This document shows positions 8,395-16,603 of a stretch of DNA of 64,000 nucleotides, in pieces. The notes beneath the pieces were generated by a model. It worked only from the letters and a program-made list of their open reading frames with translations, searched no databases and had not been told where the DNA came from. This DNA comes from Sellimonas caecigallum. GTDB taxonomy: Bacteria; Bacillota; Clostridia; Lachnospirales; Lachnospiraceae. The translations under genes were made by a program, and so were the position numbers. The stretch lies in assembly GCF_019754295.1 (NCBI RefSeq), contig NZ_VIRV01000003.1, positions 62,001 through 126,000 on the forward strand. Reading direction: 5' to 3'. Position 1 is the first letter of the stretch. Each line of letters begins with the position of its first letter.

Positions 8395-9729
8395 CTACAG
8401 ACGCTCGATAAATTCAATGTCGATATTTCCGCTCTGGTAATCCGGATTATTGATCAGGTCATACTGATAATCCACGTTGGTATCGATTCCCTCGATAATG
8501 ACTTCGCCTAGCGCGCTCTTCATCTTCATAATGGCTTCTTCCCTGGATTTTGCATGTACGATCAATTTTGCCAGCATAGAGTCATAGTACGGCGGAACTG
8601 TATATCCACTGTAGATGGCTGAATCGATCCGCACTCCTTTCCCTCCCGGCAGATAAATATCTGTGATCGTTCCCGGGGAAGGACGGAAATTCTTTTCTGG
8701 ATTTTCCGCGTTGATCCGGCATTCGATGGCATGCCCGGTCAGCTTTACATCTTCCTGCCGAAATTTCAGTTCTGCACCGGAGGCGATGCGGATCTGTTCT
8801 TTGACAAGGTCGATGCCTGTTACCCATTCTGTTACCGGATGCTCTACCTGGATACGGGTATTCATCTCCATGAAGTAGAAGTTTCCATTCTTTTCCAGGA
8901 GAAATTCGATGGTTCCGGCATTTTCGTAACAAGCTGCTTTTGCCGCCTTTACAGCCGCTTCCCCCATCTTTTTCCGCAGTTCTTCATCCAGGGCGATGGA
9001 CGGGGACTCCTCGATCATCTTCTGGTGGTTCCGCTGGATGGAGCAGTCCCTCTCCCCGAGATGAATCACGTTTCCGTATTTGTCTGCCAAGATCTGGAAC
9101 TCGATGTGTCTCGGACGTTCCACAAAATGTTCGATATACATTGTGTCGTCCCCAAACGCAGCTTTCGCTTCCTTCTGCGCAGTCTGGAAGGCAGAGGCAA
9201 ACTCTTCCGGCTTCTTTGCGACGCGCATGCCCTTTCCGCCTCCGCCCAGAGCCGCCTTAATGATGACCGGATAACCGATCTTCTCTGCTTCCAGAGCTCC
9301 TTTTTCCTCGTCAAAGATTGGTTCTGTAGTGCCTGGAATGACCGGTACACCGGCAGATATCATCGTATTTCTGGCTTCGGATTTGTTTCCCAGTTTTTCG
9401 ATCACATTGGATTTCGGTCCGATGAATGTGATATTACATTTCTCGCACAGCTGGGCAAACTTACTGTTTTCCGAAAGAAATCCGAATCCCGGATGGATCG
9501 CATCTGCCCCTGTGATCATCGTAGCGCTCAAAATCTGATCCATACTCAGGTAGCTTTCTGCGGACGGAGCAGGCCCGATGCACACTGCCTCATCTGCAAG
9601 TTGTGTGTGCAGCGCCTCTCTGTCTGCCTCCGAATAGACCGCCACTGTCTCGATTCCCATCTCGCGGCATGCGCGGATGATCCGCACAGCGATTTCTCCT
9701 CTGTTTGCAATCAATACCTTCTTAATCAT
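8395..9729 (-). CDS. accC: Acetyl-CoA carboxylase, biotin carboxylase subunit
   Basis: Carboxylates the biotin on AccB using ATP and bicarbonate. 444 residues, normal length. N-terminal domain begins [17 protein letters not shown]; the ATP-grasp domain contains the glycine loop [10 protein letters not shown]; the catalytic and metal region is [14 protein letters not shown]; the C-terminal domain is intact. GGAGG lies 6 bases before the ATG. It lies between fabZ (40-base gap) and accDA. Confidence 0.97.
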   Translation of the reverse strand: MIKKVLIANRGEIAVRIIRACREMGIETVAVYSEADREALHTQLADEAVCIGPAPSAESYLSMDQILSATMITGADAIHPGFGFLSENSKFAQLCEKCNITFIGPKSNVIEKLGNKSEARNTMISAGVPVIPGTTEPIFDEEKGALEAEKIGYPVIIKAALGGGGKGMRVAKKPEEFASAFQTAQKEAKAAFGDDTMYIEHFVERPRHIEFQILADKYGNVIHLGERDCSIQRNHQKMIEESPSIALDEELRKKMGEAAVKAAKAACYENAGTIEFLLEKNGNFYFMEMNTRIQVEHPVTEWVTGIDLVKEQIRIASGAELKFRQEDVKLTGHAIECRINAENPEKNFRPSPGTITDIYLPGGKGVRIDSAIYSGYTVPPYYDSMLAKLIVHAKSREEAIMKMKSALGEVIIEGIDTNVDYQYDLINNPDYQSGNIDIEFIERL

Positions 9730-9769
9730 ATCTGCCTCCGACCTCTTTTTGTCTGTTTCTTCCTTACAC

Positions 9770-10198
9770 TTAGCCGACCATGAATGTCAGTTCTGCGCTC
9801 ACAACGACTTTCCCGTCCACGCTTGCGATGGCTTCCCCGACTCCCAGCGGCCCTTTCTGTTTGATGATACGTGTTTCCAGTTTTAACTTATCCCCCGGAA
9901 TGATTTTCCCTTTAAATTTGCATTTGTTGATACCGCCAAAGTAAGCGATCTTTCCTTTGTTTTCTTCTTTGCTCAAGATGGCCACTGCCCCTACCTGAGC
10001 CAGTGCCTCCACTGTCAGGACTCCCGGCATTACCGGCTCCTGCGGGAAGTGTCCCTTGAAAAAATCTTCCCGGAATGTCACACATTTATATCCAACCGCA
10101 AATTCGCCCGGTTCGTAGTCTTCGATGTAATCCACAAGAAGAAACGGATGGCGGTGCGGGATGATCTGTTCGATCTCTTTGATTCCCAAATGTTTCAT
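9770..10198 (-). CDS. fabZ: 3-hydroxyacyl-ACP dehydratase
   Basis: Dehydrates 3-hydroxyacyl-ACP to trans-2-enoyl-ACP. 142 residues with a single hot-dog fold: HRHPFLLVD (15-23), then the active-site segment [20 protein letters not shown] with catalytic His50 and Glu64. GGAG 8 bases upstream of the ATG. No FabM or FabN isomerase is seen in the operon, so how unsaturated chains are made, if at all, is not shown here. Confidence 0.96.
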   Translation of the reverse strand: MKHLGIKEIEQIIPHRHPFLLVDYIEDYEPGEFAVGYKCVTFREDFFKGHFPQEPVMPGVLTVEALAQVGAVAILSKEENKGKIAYFGGINKCKFKGKIIPGDKLKLETRIIKQKGPLGVGEAIASVDGKVVVSAELTFMVG

Positions 10199-10210
10199 GT
10201 CTTCTGCTCC

Positions 10211-10672
10211 TTACTGAATTCTAAAAAGCGGCTGTCCGTATTCCACTCCCTGCGCGTTTTCCACAAGGATCTCTGCCACTGTTCCGTCATATTCGCTTTC
10301 GATCTCATTCATCAGCTTCATAGCCTCCACAATGGCAAGCACCTGGCCCTTCTTTACCTTGTCGCCCACCTTTACGAACGGCTCTGCGTCTTCTGCCGGT
10401 GCGGCATAGAATGTTCCGACCAGCGGCGATGTCACAAGGCTGCCTTCCTGCTGGGACGCCTGTGTTTCTTCCGGCAAAGCTTCTGCTGTCACAGATGCGG
10501 CTGGCTGTACAACCGGGAGTGCTGCTGTCTGCGTCGGCATTTCTGCTGTCACAACTTTGACATCTTCTTTCTTTCCCATCTTGATGCAGATTTCTTCTGT
10601 CTCGTATTTGAATTCCGTCAATTTGGAATCCGAAACGACATTGATCAGTTTAATAAGCTGTTCCAGTTCCAT
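10211..10672 (-). CDS. accB: Biotin carboxyl carrier protein of acetyl-CoA carboxylase
   Basis: 153 residues. An N-terminal helix-rich region (1-40), an Ala/Pro/Thr/Gln-rich flexible linker (about 40-75) and a C-terminal biotinyl domain with VEAMKLMNEIES, where Lys119 is the biotinylation site. Works with AccC and the fused AccDA. Tightly packed between fabF and fabZ (12-base gaps). Confidence 0.96.
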   Translation of the reverse strand: MELEQLIKLINVVSDSKLTEFKYETEEICIKMGKKEDVKVVTAEMPTQTAALPVVQPAASVTAEALPEETQASQQEGSLVTSPLVGTFYAAPAEDAEPFVKVGDKVKKGQVLAIVEAMKLMNEIESEYDGTVAEILVENAQGVEYGQPLFRIQ

Positions 10673-10684
10673 GTCATACCCTCT

Positions 10685-11923
10685 CTATTCTTCAAATTTC
10701 TTGATCAGCAGTGTCGCATTGTGTCCGCCAAATCCAAGAGAATTACTCATGGCATAGCGCACTTCCTTTTCCACCGGAGCGCCGATGGCGTAGTTCAGAT
10801 CGCACTCTTCGTCTGCTTCCACTGTTCCCATCGTCTGGTGAATGAATCCATCCTCGATGGATTTCACGCAAGTCACAAATTCCACCCCGCCTGCTGCACC
10901 GAGAAGGTGTCCGATCATGGATTTTGTGGAGTTGACGACCACATCTTTCGCCGCATCGCCAAGAGCTGATTTGATGGCGATCGTCTCAAACAGGTCATTG
11001 TGATGCGTACTTGTACCGTGAGCATTGATATATGTGATCTCTTCCGGTTTTACCCCTGCTTCATTCATGGCATCCTGCATCGCACGCGCCGCGCCGCTTC
11101 CATCCTCGATCGGGGATGTAATGTGGTATGCATCTCCGGTTGCGCCGTATCCTACTACTTCAGCATAAATCCTTGCGCCTCTTGCTTTTGCGTGTTCCAG
11201 TTCTTCCAGCACGACAACCCCTGCACCTTCTCCAAGAACAAATCCGCTTCTGTCTTTGTCAAACGGTATTGAAGCACGTTTCGGATCATTGGATGTCGTA
11301 AGAGCCGTAAGGGCTGTAAATCCTGCCACTCCTGTCGGACAGATCGCACTCTCCGTACCGCCGGCAAACATCACGTCCGCATCGCCGTACTGGATTGCCC
11401 GAAATGCATCGCCGATACAGTGTGTACCGGAAGCACATGCTGTCACAACGTTGGTGCATTTTCCTCTTGCACCAAGCTGAATGGACACGTTGCCCGCCGC
11501 CATATTGGAAATCATGAGAGGCACCATCAGAGGATGAACACGGGATGGTCCTTTCTCCACGATCTTTGTATATTCTCTTTCTACGGCCTGGAGACTTCCG
11601 ATTCCGGAACCGATGATAACACCGACGCGGAATGCATCCTCCTTCTCCATGTCAAGCTCTGCATCCTTGCACGCTTCAAGTGCAGCAGCAACTGCATACT
11701 GTGAAAATGGTTCCATTCTCTTTGCAGCCTTGAAATCCATATAGTTCTTTGCTTCAAACCCTTTTACTTCGGCTGCGATTTTTACCTTATACTCAGAAGT
11801 ATCGAATTTTGTGATTTCTCCGATCCCCACTTTTCCGGCTTTGATTCCTTCCCAGAATTCCGGTACGCTGTTTCCAATCGGAGTAATAGCTCCTAATCCT
11901 GTTACAACTACTCTTCTTTTCAT
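10685..11923 (-). CDS. fabF: Beta-ketoacyl-ACP synthase II
   Basis: Condenses malonyl-ACP with acyl-ACP during chain elongation. 412 residues. Catalytic triad: Cys163 in TACASGTH, His302 in NAHGTST and His339 in GHLLGAAG, with Lys334 in NSTKSM. C-terminal SLGFGGHNAT is the conserved glycine loop. GGAG upstream of ATG, 21 bases after fabG. It is the only elongation condensing enzyme in the operon (no FabB). Confidence 0.97.
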   Translation of the reverse strand: MKRRVVVTGLGAITPIGNSVPEFWEGIKAGKVGIGEITKFDTSEYKVKIAAEVKGFEAKNYMDFKAAKRMEPFSQYAVAAALEACKDAELDMEKEDAFRVGVIIGSGIGSLQAVEREYTKIVEKGPSRVHPLMVPLMISNMAAGNVSIQLGARGKCTNVVTACASGTHCIGDAFRAIQYGDADVMFAGGTESAICPTGVAGFTALTALTTSNDPKRASIPFDKDRSGFVLGEGAGVVVLEELEHAKARGARIYAEVVGYGATGDAYHITSPIEDGSGAARAMQDAMNEAGVKPEEITYINAHGTSTHHNDLFETIAIKSALGDAAKDVVVNSTKSMIGHLLGAAGGVEFVTCVKSIEDGFIHQTMGTVEADEECDLNYAIGAPVEKEVRYAMSNSLGFGGHNATLLIKKFEE

Positions 11924-11944
11924 TTCTATCTCCTTTTTTGCTCT

Positions 11945-12676
11945 TTACATTCCGCCGTCCACACAGATGACCTGGCCGGTTATATATTTTGCGTCCTCCG
12001 ATGCCAGGAAGGCTGCTGTCTTGGCAATATCTTCCGGCTGTCCGAATGTTCCGAACGGAATCTGCGCTTTCGCTGCTTCTTTAACCTTGTCAGGTAATAC
12101 TTCTGTCATTTCTGTTTCAATGAATCCCGGTGCGATCGCATTGACTGTAATGTGGCGGGAAGCCAGCTCTTTGGCACAAGCTTTTGTAAGCCCGATGATT
12201 CCCGCCTTGGAGGCAGCATAATTTGCCTGTCCTGCATTTCCATACACCCCGACTACAGAGGAAAGGCTGATGATCCGTCCGCTTTTTTGTCTGAGCATCT
12301 GCCGGGAAGCAAAACGGATACAGTTAAACGCCCCTTTTAAGTTCGTATCCATCACGGCGTCATAATCTGCTTCCGTCATCTTCATGAGCAGGCCGTCTCT
12401 TGTGATTCCTGCATTGTTCACAAGAATATCGACACGTCCGTATGTGCTGATGATTTCCTGGAACATCGCCTCGCACGCTGAAAAATCAGCCACATTGCAC
12501 TGCATGATCTCTGCCTTGTTTCCTTCCGCTTCGATCATGGATTTTACTTCTTCTGCTTTTTCCCTGGAACCATTGTAGTTGATGATCACAAGGGCTCCCG
12601 TCCTTGCAAGTTCCATTGCGATTGCTTTTCCGATACCTCTGGATGCTCCTGTTACCACTGCTACTTTCTCTGCCAT
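11945..12676 (-). CDS. fabG: 3-oxoacyl-ACP reductase
   Basis: NADPH-dependent reduction of 3-oxoacyl-ACP. 243 residues, classical short-chain dehydrogenase: TGASRGIG cofactor loop (9-16), NNAG (87-90), catalytic Ser139/140, Tyr153 and Lys157 (YAASK), and PGFIETEMT after the active site. GGAG before ATG. Lies 57 bases after fabD. Confidence 0.97.
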   Translation of the reverse strand: MAEKVAVVTGASRGIGKAIAMELARTGALVIINYNGSREKAEEVKSMIEAEGNKAEIMQCNVADFSACEAMFQEIISTYGRVDILVNNAGITRDGLLMKMTEADYDAVMDTNLKGAFNCIRFASRQMLRQKSGRIISLSSVVGVYGNAGQANYAASKAGIIGLTKACAKELASRHITVNAIAPGFIETEMTEVLPDKVKEAAKAQIPFGTFGQPEDIAKTAAFLASEDAKYITGQVICVDGGM

Positions 12677-12733
12677 CTTCTATACTCCTTATTGCATATC
12701 AAATTTGCTGCCCCTATGTGGGTATTGTTCGTG

Positions 12734-13654
12734 TTATTTCAATTCTGCTGCTACTTTTTCCACGTCTTCCCATGCGCCGATGTTGTACATCTTTACATTC
12801 CGGTCGATCTTGCGCATAAATCCTGCAAGTGTCTTGCCTGGTCCGATCTCCACGAAAATATCTGTTCCTTCTTCGATCATTTTGCGGATACTCTGTTCCC
12901 ATCTAACGGAAGATGCTACCTGTCTGCCAAGAAGGGCTTTGATCTCCTTGTCATCTTTTACATACTCGGCTGTCACATTTGTTACATATGGGATCGTAAG
13001 CGGATGGGTCTCTACCTGTTCAAGCTCCTTTAAAAGCTCATCTCCGGCTTTTTTCAAAAGCGGAGAATGGAATGGTCCGCTTACATTAAGAGGGATCACT
13101 TTTTTGGCTCCGGCCTCTTTCAGCTTTTCGGCTGCTTCTTCCACCGCTTTTGCCGCTCCTGTGATGACGATCTGTCCCGGGCAGTTGTAATTTGCGATCG
13201 TAACCTGATCGATCGGTTCGATCACGTTTTCAATATCTGACGCTTCCATACCGAGCACAGCCGCCATGCTGCCTTCCCCTGCCGGAACGGTATTCTGCAT
13301 GAGAATCCCTCTTTTTCTCACAGTGCGGATCGCGTCCTCTTCAGACATTCCTCCAGCCACTGCGATCGCACAGTATTCCCCGAGACTCAGCCCTGCCGTC
13401 ACATCCGGATGGATTCCTTTCTCCTCAATGACTTTCGTCATCGCAAGGCAGGTCGTCACAAGCGCTGCCTGGGTATACTCCGTCAGATCCAGTCTGTCGT
13501 TTTCTTCAAAACAAAGTTCTTTCATATCCAGATCAAGAAGTTCTGACGCCTTGTCAAACACTGCTTTTGCGCTTTCGCTGTTTTCGTAAAAATCTTTTCC
13601 CATCCCGGCTTTCTGTGCGCCTTGTCCCGGATAGATAAATGCTATCTTACTCAT
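12734..13654 (-). CDS. fabD: Malonyl-CoA:ACP transacylase
   Basis: Loads malonate onto ACP. 306 residues. PGQGAQ at 9-14 forms the oxyanion loop; the nucleophile Ser90 is in GLSLGEY (GHSLGE in most homologues, so Leu replaces neither catalytic residue but the first His is Leu); SGPFHSPLL carries the catalytic His. Follows acpP after 38 bases and has GGAG before the ATG. In many clostridia a fabK lies between acpP and fabD; here it is absent from that position. Confidence 0.96.
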   Translation of the reverse strand: MSKIAFIYPGQGAQKAGMGKDFYENSESAKAVFDKASELLDLDMKELCFEENDRLDLTEYTQAALVTTCLAMTKVIEEKGIHPDVTAGLSLGEYCAIAVAGGMSEEDAIRTVRKRGILMQNTVPAGEGSMAAVLGMEASDIENVIEPIDQVTIANYNCPGQIVITGAAKAVEEAAEKLKEAGAKKVIPLNVSGPFHSPLLKKAGDELLKELEQVETHPLTIPYVTNVTAEYVKDDKEIKALLGRQVASSVRWEQSIRKMIEEGTDIFVEIGPGKTLAGFMRKIDRNVKMYNIGAWEDVEKVAAELK

Positions 13655-13692
13655 AGAATCCTGCTCCTTTGTCCATGCACCTGATTCTCTTC

Positions 13693-13911
13693 TTATTTGT
13701 TTAAGTATTCTACAACTTCTCCGATTGTTGTAAGCTTTTCAAGATCTTCTGTCGGGATTTCTTTTCCGTATTCTTCTTCAAGTGCCATTACCATTTCGAA
13801 AAGATCCAGGGAATCTGCGCCAAGATCATCTTTGAAAGATGTCTCCTCTGTCAATGTGTTGATGTCTGCTCCAAGATTTTCTGCTACGATTTCTTTTACT
13901 TTTTCTAACAT
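13693..13911 (-). CDS. acpP: Acyl carrier protein
   Basis: 72 residues, acidic four-helix carrier. GADSLDLFEMVM contains Ser34, the phosphopantetheine attachment site. GGAG 9 bases before ATG. Separated from fabH by 88 bases that hold a small stem-loop, so its expression may be set apart from fabH. Confidence 0.97.
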   Translation of the reverse strand: MLEKVKEIVAENLGADINTLTEETSFKDDLGADSLDLFEMVMALEEEYGKEIPTEDLEKLTTIGEVVEYLNK

Positions 13912-13960
13912 GATGATATTCTCCTTTTCCTTTTTTCTTGTTGATAGGTTTTATTTGTAA

Positions 13961-13975
13961 TCCGGCAGTGCCGGA
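13961..13975 (-). other. Intercistronic stem-loop between fabH and acpP
   Basis: TCCGGC-ACT-GCCGGA on the minus strand forms a short GC-rich hairpin with a 3-base loop. No long T tract follows, so it looks more like an mRNA processing or stability element than a terminator. Confidence 0.45.
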
Positions 13976-13999
13976 AATTACCATATGAATGATCTCTCA

Positions 14000-14983
14000 T
14001 TACCACTCAAGGACTGACGCCCCGTAAGCAAGCCCCGCGCCGAAACCGGCCAGGACGATCTTCTGTCCTCTTTTTAACATTCCTTCTCTGTTCATCTCAT
14101 CGAGAAGAATCGGGACACTTGCTGAGGAAGTGTTTCCATACTCCTGAAGGTTCATCGGGAATTTCCCTATATCTGTCTTCAGCCTTTTGGCCACCGCTTC
14201 CACAATGCGGCGGTTTGCCTGATGGAGGACGAACCAGTCGATATCTTCAACTGTAAGTCCTGCTTTCTCCAGAACTTCTTCCGTAACCTGAGGTACGGAG
14301 CGCACTGCGAACTGGAAGACTGCTCTTCCGTCCATCTGGATGTAGAAATTTTTCGGAATCTCCTTCCCTTCCTTGTCTGAAAGGAATTCCAAAAATTCTG
14401 CCGTGCATCGGTTATGGCAGATAAGGGCCTCCCCTCTGCTTCCGTCCAGATGAGCTGCAGGAGGATAAGGTGTACCTTCTTCTGCCCGCAGGATGACTGC
14501 CCCGGCTCCGTCTCCAAATAAGATACATGTGCCTCTGTCGGTCCAGTCCACAAGCGAAGAAATACATTCGCTTCCAATTACAAGTATGGTCCTGTAAATC
14601 CCTGCCGCAATATACGCCTGCGCTGTCTGGTATCCAAATACAAATCCTGTACATGCCGCCTGCATGTCATATCCGGCCGCATTGACTGCCCCGATCTCTT
14701 CCTGCACTGTACATGCCACGCTCGGGAAAAGAACATCTGGCGTACTGGACGCCACGAGGATGAAATCGATCTCCTCCGGCTTTATCTTGGCATTTTCCAG
14801 CGCTCGCTTTGCCGCCTCAGAAGCCATGAAGGATGTCGTCTCCTTGTCTGCAAGGTGGCGTCTTCTCACGCCGGTGCGTTCCTGTATCCATTCGTCATTT
14901 GTCTCAACCATCTCAGACAGGTCATCATTGCTCAAAATTTTAGGCGGGATATAGGATCCCGTCCCGCATATTCTTCCTATCAT
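14000..14983 (-). CDS. fabH: Beta-ketoacyl-ACP synthase III
   Basis: Starts fatty-acid synthesis by condensing acyl-CoA with malonyl-ACP. 327 residues. Cys111 in AACTGFVFG is the nucleophile; LHQANRRI carries the catalytic His and YGNTSSAS the Asn. C-terminal GFGAGLAYG is the glycine loop. The ATG at 14983 is preferred because GGAG lies 7 bases upstream; an in-frame start at 15028 would fall inside the operator palindrome. First gene of the fab operon. Confidence 0.96.
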   Translation of the reverse strand: MIGRICGTGSYIPPKILSNDDLSEMVETNDEWIQERTGVRRRHLADKETTSFMASEAAKRALENAKIKPEEIDFILVASSTPDVLFPSVACTVQEEIGAVNAAGYDMQAACTGFVFGYQTAQAYIAAGIYRTILVIGSECISSLVDWTDRGTCILFGDGAGAVILRAEEGTPYPPAAHLDGSRGEALICHNRCTAEFLEFLSDKEGKEIPKNFYIQMDGRAVFQFAVRSVPQVTEEVLEKAGLTVEDIDWFVLHQANRRIVEAVAKRLKTDIGKFPMNLQEYGNTSSASVPILLDEMNREGMLKRGQKIVLAGFGAGLAYGASVLEW

Positions 14984-15004
14984 ATGTTTTCTCCAGATTT
15001 TTAT

Positions 15005-15033
15005 TTTGAACTTAAAATACTTTGACATTCAAA
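15005..15033. promoter_or_regulatory. Tandem FabT-type operator upstream of fabH
   Basis: TTTGA-CAT-TCAAA at 15021-15033 is a perfect interrupted palindrome; a second copy with one mismatch, TTTGA-ACT-TAAAA, lies at 15005-15017, centres 16 bases apart. They sit 22-50 bases upstream of the fabH start, where a repressor would block the promoter. The motif resembles FabT sites of streptococci, and the operon encodes a FabT-like MarR protein. Confidence 0.6.
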
Positions 15034-15043
15034 CTATATTACA

Positions 15044-15056
15044 AGGACACTGTCCT
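15044..15056. repeat. Palindrome in the fabH / ywaF-like divergent region
   Basis: AGGACA-C-TGTCCT is a perfect 13-base interrupted palindrome between the two divergent genes. A plus-strand TATAAT at 15074-15079 lies just beyond. It may be an operator for either side. Confidence 0.35.
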
Positions 15057-15161
15057 GTCAAGAGATTTTGTACTATAATGTAGTCAGAACGTATATTTTT
15101 CACAAAACCTTTTACCCTATTTCCATGAGAAATTTTGTATGACACAAAAGGAGGCGTATCC

Positions 15162-15824
15162 ATGAAATCCGGACATTTTTCCCTACATATCGAGACCCTC
15201 TTGACTGCCGTCGGGATCTTCATGGCTCTCAGCGAACTGTGGAAACAGTATGTGCTTACTTTCTGCGTAAATGGCGGTACGTACGACTGGTGGTATTTTC
15301 CTTTCCAGCTCTGCTCTATCCCCATGTACCTCCTGATCCTCCTTCCATTTTTCCGCAGAAGTCATATCCAAAGGGTCTTCTATACGTTTCTGATGGATTT
15401 TTCTCTCCTTGGCGGAATTTTTGTCTTTTTGGACACGACGGGGATGCACTACCCGCTCCCTGCCCTCACGATCCATTCCTACCTCTGGCATATTGCCCTC
15501 ATCGTCATCGGACTTGTCTGTGGTCTGTCCGGAATCGCAGACTACACATGGCGAGGGTTTCGCATGTCCGCTCTTCTTTTTGGCATTCTCTGCCTCCTGG
15601 CCGAAATTCTGAATCTGTCCATCGGCAGGATCGCAGATATCAATATGTTTTATATCAGCCCGTACTATGAAATGTCCCAGGCTGTCATATCAGACATGAC
15701 TCGCCGCTTTGGCAATCCTGTGCGCATCGTGTTCTACCTCCTGGCTATCTTGGCAGGAGCTCTCCTCCTGCACTGGATATGGCAGAAACGTTTTCTTTTC
15801 TCTCACGGCAAGCGCCGCTTCTGA
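15162..15824 (+). CDS. YwaF/TMEM164-like integral membrane protein
   Basis: 220 residues with about seven hydrophobic segments, ending in a short basic tail. The spacing of polar residues in membrane helices (FPFQLCSIPMYL; TIHSYLWHIALIVIG) matches the YwaF family of bacterial membrane proteins, whose function is not established. The ATG at 15162 follows AAAGGAGG with good spacing; an earlier ATG at 15135 lacks a ribosome site. Divergent from fabH, single gene. Confidence 0.8.
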   Translation: MKSGHFSLHIETLLTAVGIFMALSELWKQYVLTFCVNGGTYDWWYFPFQLCSIPMYLLILLPFFRRSHIQRVFYTFLMDFSLLGGIFVFLDTTGMHYPLPALTIHSYLWHIALIVIGLVCGLSGIADYTWRGFRMSALLFGILCLLAEILNLSIGRIADINMFYISPYYEMSQAVISDMTRRFGNPVRIVFYLLAILAGALLLHWIWQKRFLFSHGKRRF

Positions 15825-15873
15825 TCCTCTTTTATGGATTCGAAAAAAAATTTCAAATTTTTGCAAAAAATGT

Positions 15874-15902
15874 TTGCAAAATCTAAAACTTTATGATATT
15901 AT
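15874..15902 (+). promoter_or_regulatory. Promoter of tRNA-Leu(CAG)
   Basis: TTGCAA (15874-15879), 17-base spacer, TATTAT (15897-15902), 13 bases before the tRNA. Confidence 0.65.
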
Positions 15903-15914
15903 ATCACTTGTCAA

Positions 15915-15998
15915 GCGGATATGGCGGAATAGGCAGACGCGCTAGATTCAGGTTCTAGTCCTCGCGAGGGGGTACAGGTTCAAGTCCTGCTATCCGCA
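15915..15998 (+). tRNA. tRNA-Leu (anticodon CAG)
   Basis: 84 bases, acceptor GCGGATA/TATCCGC, long variable arm as in class II tRNAs, anticodon loop TTCAGGT with CAG, T arm with GTTCAAG. The 3' CCA is not encoded. Confidence 0.96.
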
Positions 15999-16008
15999 TT
16001 GATAATAG

Positions 16009-16041
16009 AAAGGAAATCTCAAATCGAGATTTCCTTTTTTT
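16009..16041 (+). terminator. Terminator of tRNA-Leu
   Basis: GGAAATCTC-AAATC-GAGATTTCC followed by seven T bases. Confidence 0.9.
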
Positions 16042-16070
16042 GTGATATGAAGTGGCTATCTTTTCAATTA

Positions 16071-16084
16071 TATATTATAATATA
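16071..16084. promoter_or_regulatory. AT-rich palindrome before the BlaI-like gene
   Basis: TATATTATAATATA is a perfect 14-base palindrome ending 8 bases before AAGGAG of the BlaI-like gene. It overlaps the likely -10 region and is a candidate self-regulatory operator; BlaI/CopY regulators usually bind short palindromes of this kind. Confidence 0.4.
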
Positions 16085-16102
16085 CTATATAAGGAGTGAT
16101 TA

Positions 16103-16480
16103 ATGATGTTAAACTTAACGAAAAGACAAGCCGATGTCATGAAAATTTTATGGGATGCAGAAAAACCAATGATCGCATCCGAGATTGTTCGTTCACGGGA
16201 AGATTTAAACATCAACACAGTTCAGGCTGTGCTGCGCAGTCTGATTAAAAAACAGTATATTAAAGTGGCAGATATTGTGTACAGCGGGACGGTACTGACA
16301 CGAAGTTATGTCCCTATCGTGGACCGGAAAGAGTATCCCGATGACATCGAGGAGGGAATCCGAAATACACTGAAAAGCCAAGAGACTTTTTCTTGTTATA
16401 TCAATGAGATTGATGATATACAAATACTCTCCCGATTAGAGGATGTTATCAAAAAACGCAAAAAGGAACTTGCAAAGTAG
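16103..16480 (+). CDS. BlaI/MecI/CopY family transcriptional regulator, orphan
   Basis: 125 residues with an N-terminal winged helix: LTKRQADVMKILWDAEKPM, then NINTVQAVLRSLIKKQYI as recognition helix and wing lead-in. The C-terminal dimerisation half is short and ends KKRKKELAK. Family members repress beta-lactamase or copper-efflux genes and are usually released by a membrane sensor peptidase (BlaR1/MecR1) encoded next door. No sensor or lactamase is present here. AAGGAGTG precedes the ATG at 16103 (a second ATG follows at 16106). Confidence 0.85.
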   Translation: MMLNLTKRQADVMKILWDAEKPMIASEIVRSREDLNINTVQAVLRSLIKKQYIKVADIVYSGTVLTRSYVPIVDRKEYPDDIEEGIRNTLKSQETFSCYINEIDDIQILSRLEDVIKKRKKELAK

Positions 16481-16538
16481 TGCCCCATATAAGTTACCTA
16501 ATCTCGGATATCTGATTTCAAAAAATAGCGTTTTCTAC

Positions 16539-16582
16539 AAAAAGGATCGACTCCCCGGTCTTACCGGCAGCCGATCCTTTTT
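16539..16582. terminator. Bidirectional terminator between the BlaI-like gene and the Na/Pi transporter
   Basis: AAAAAGGATCG (16539-16549) pairs with CGATCCTTTTT (16572-16582), with an inner CCGG/CCGG stem; both ends give T tracts. Confidence 0.85.
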
Positions 16583-16603
16583 CAATTTCAAATATTGCTT
16601 TCT

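Noticed and set aside
10049-10969. 306-residue plus-strand frame across fabZ, accB and fabF
   Set aside because: Spans three convincing genes on the other strand; Cys/His/Phe-rich shadow translation.
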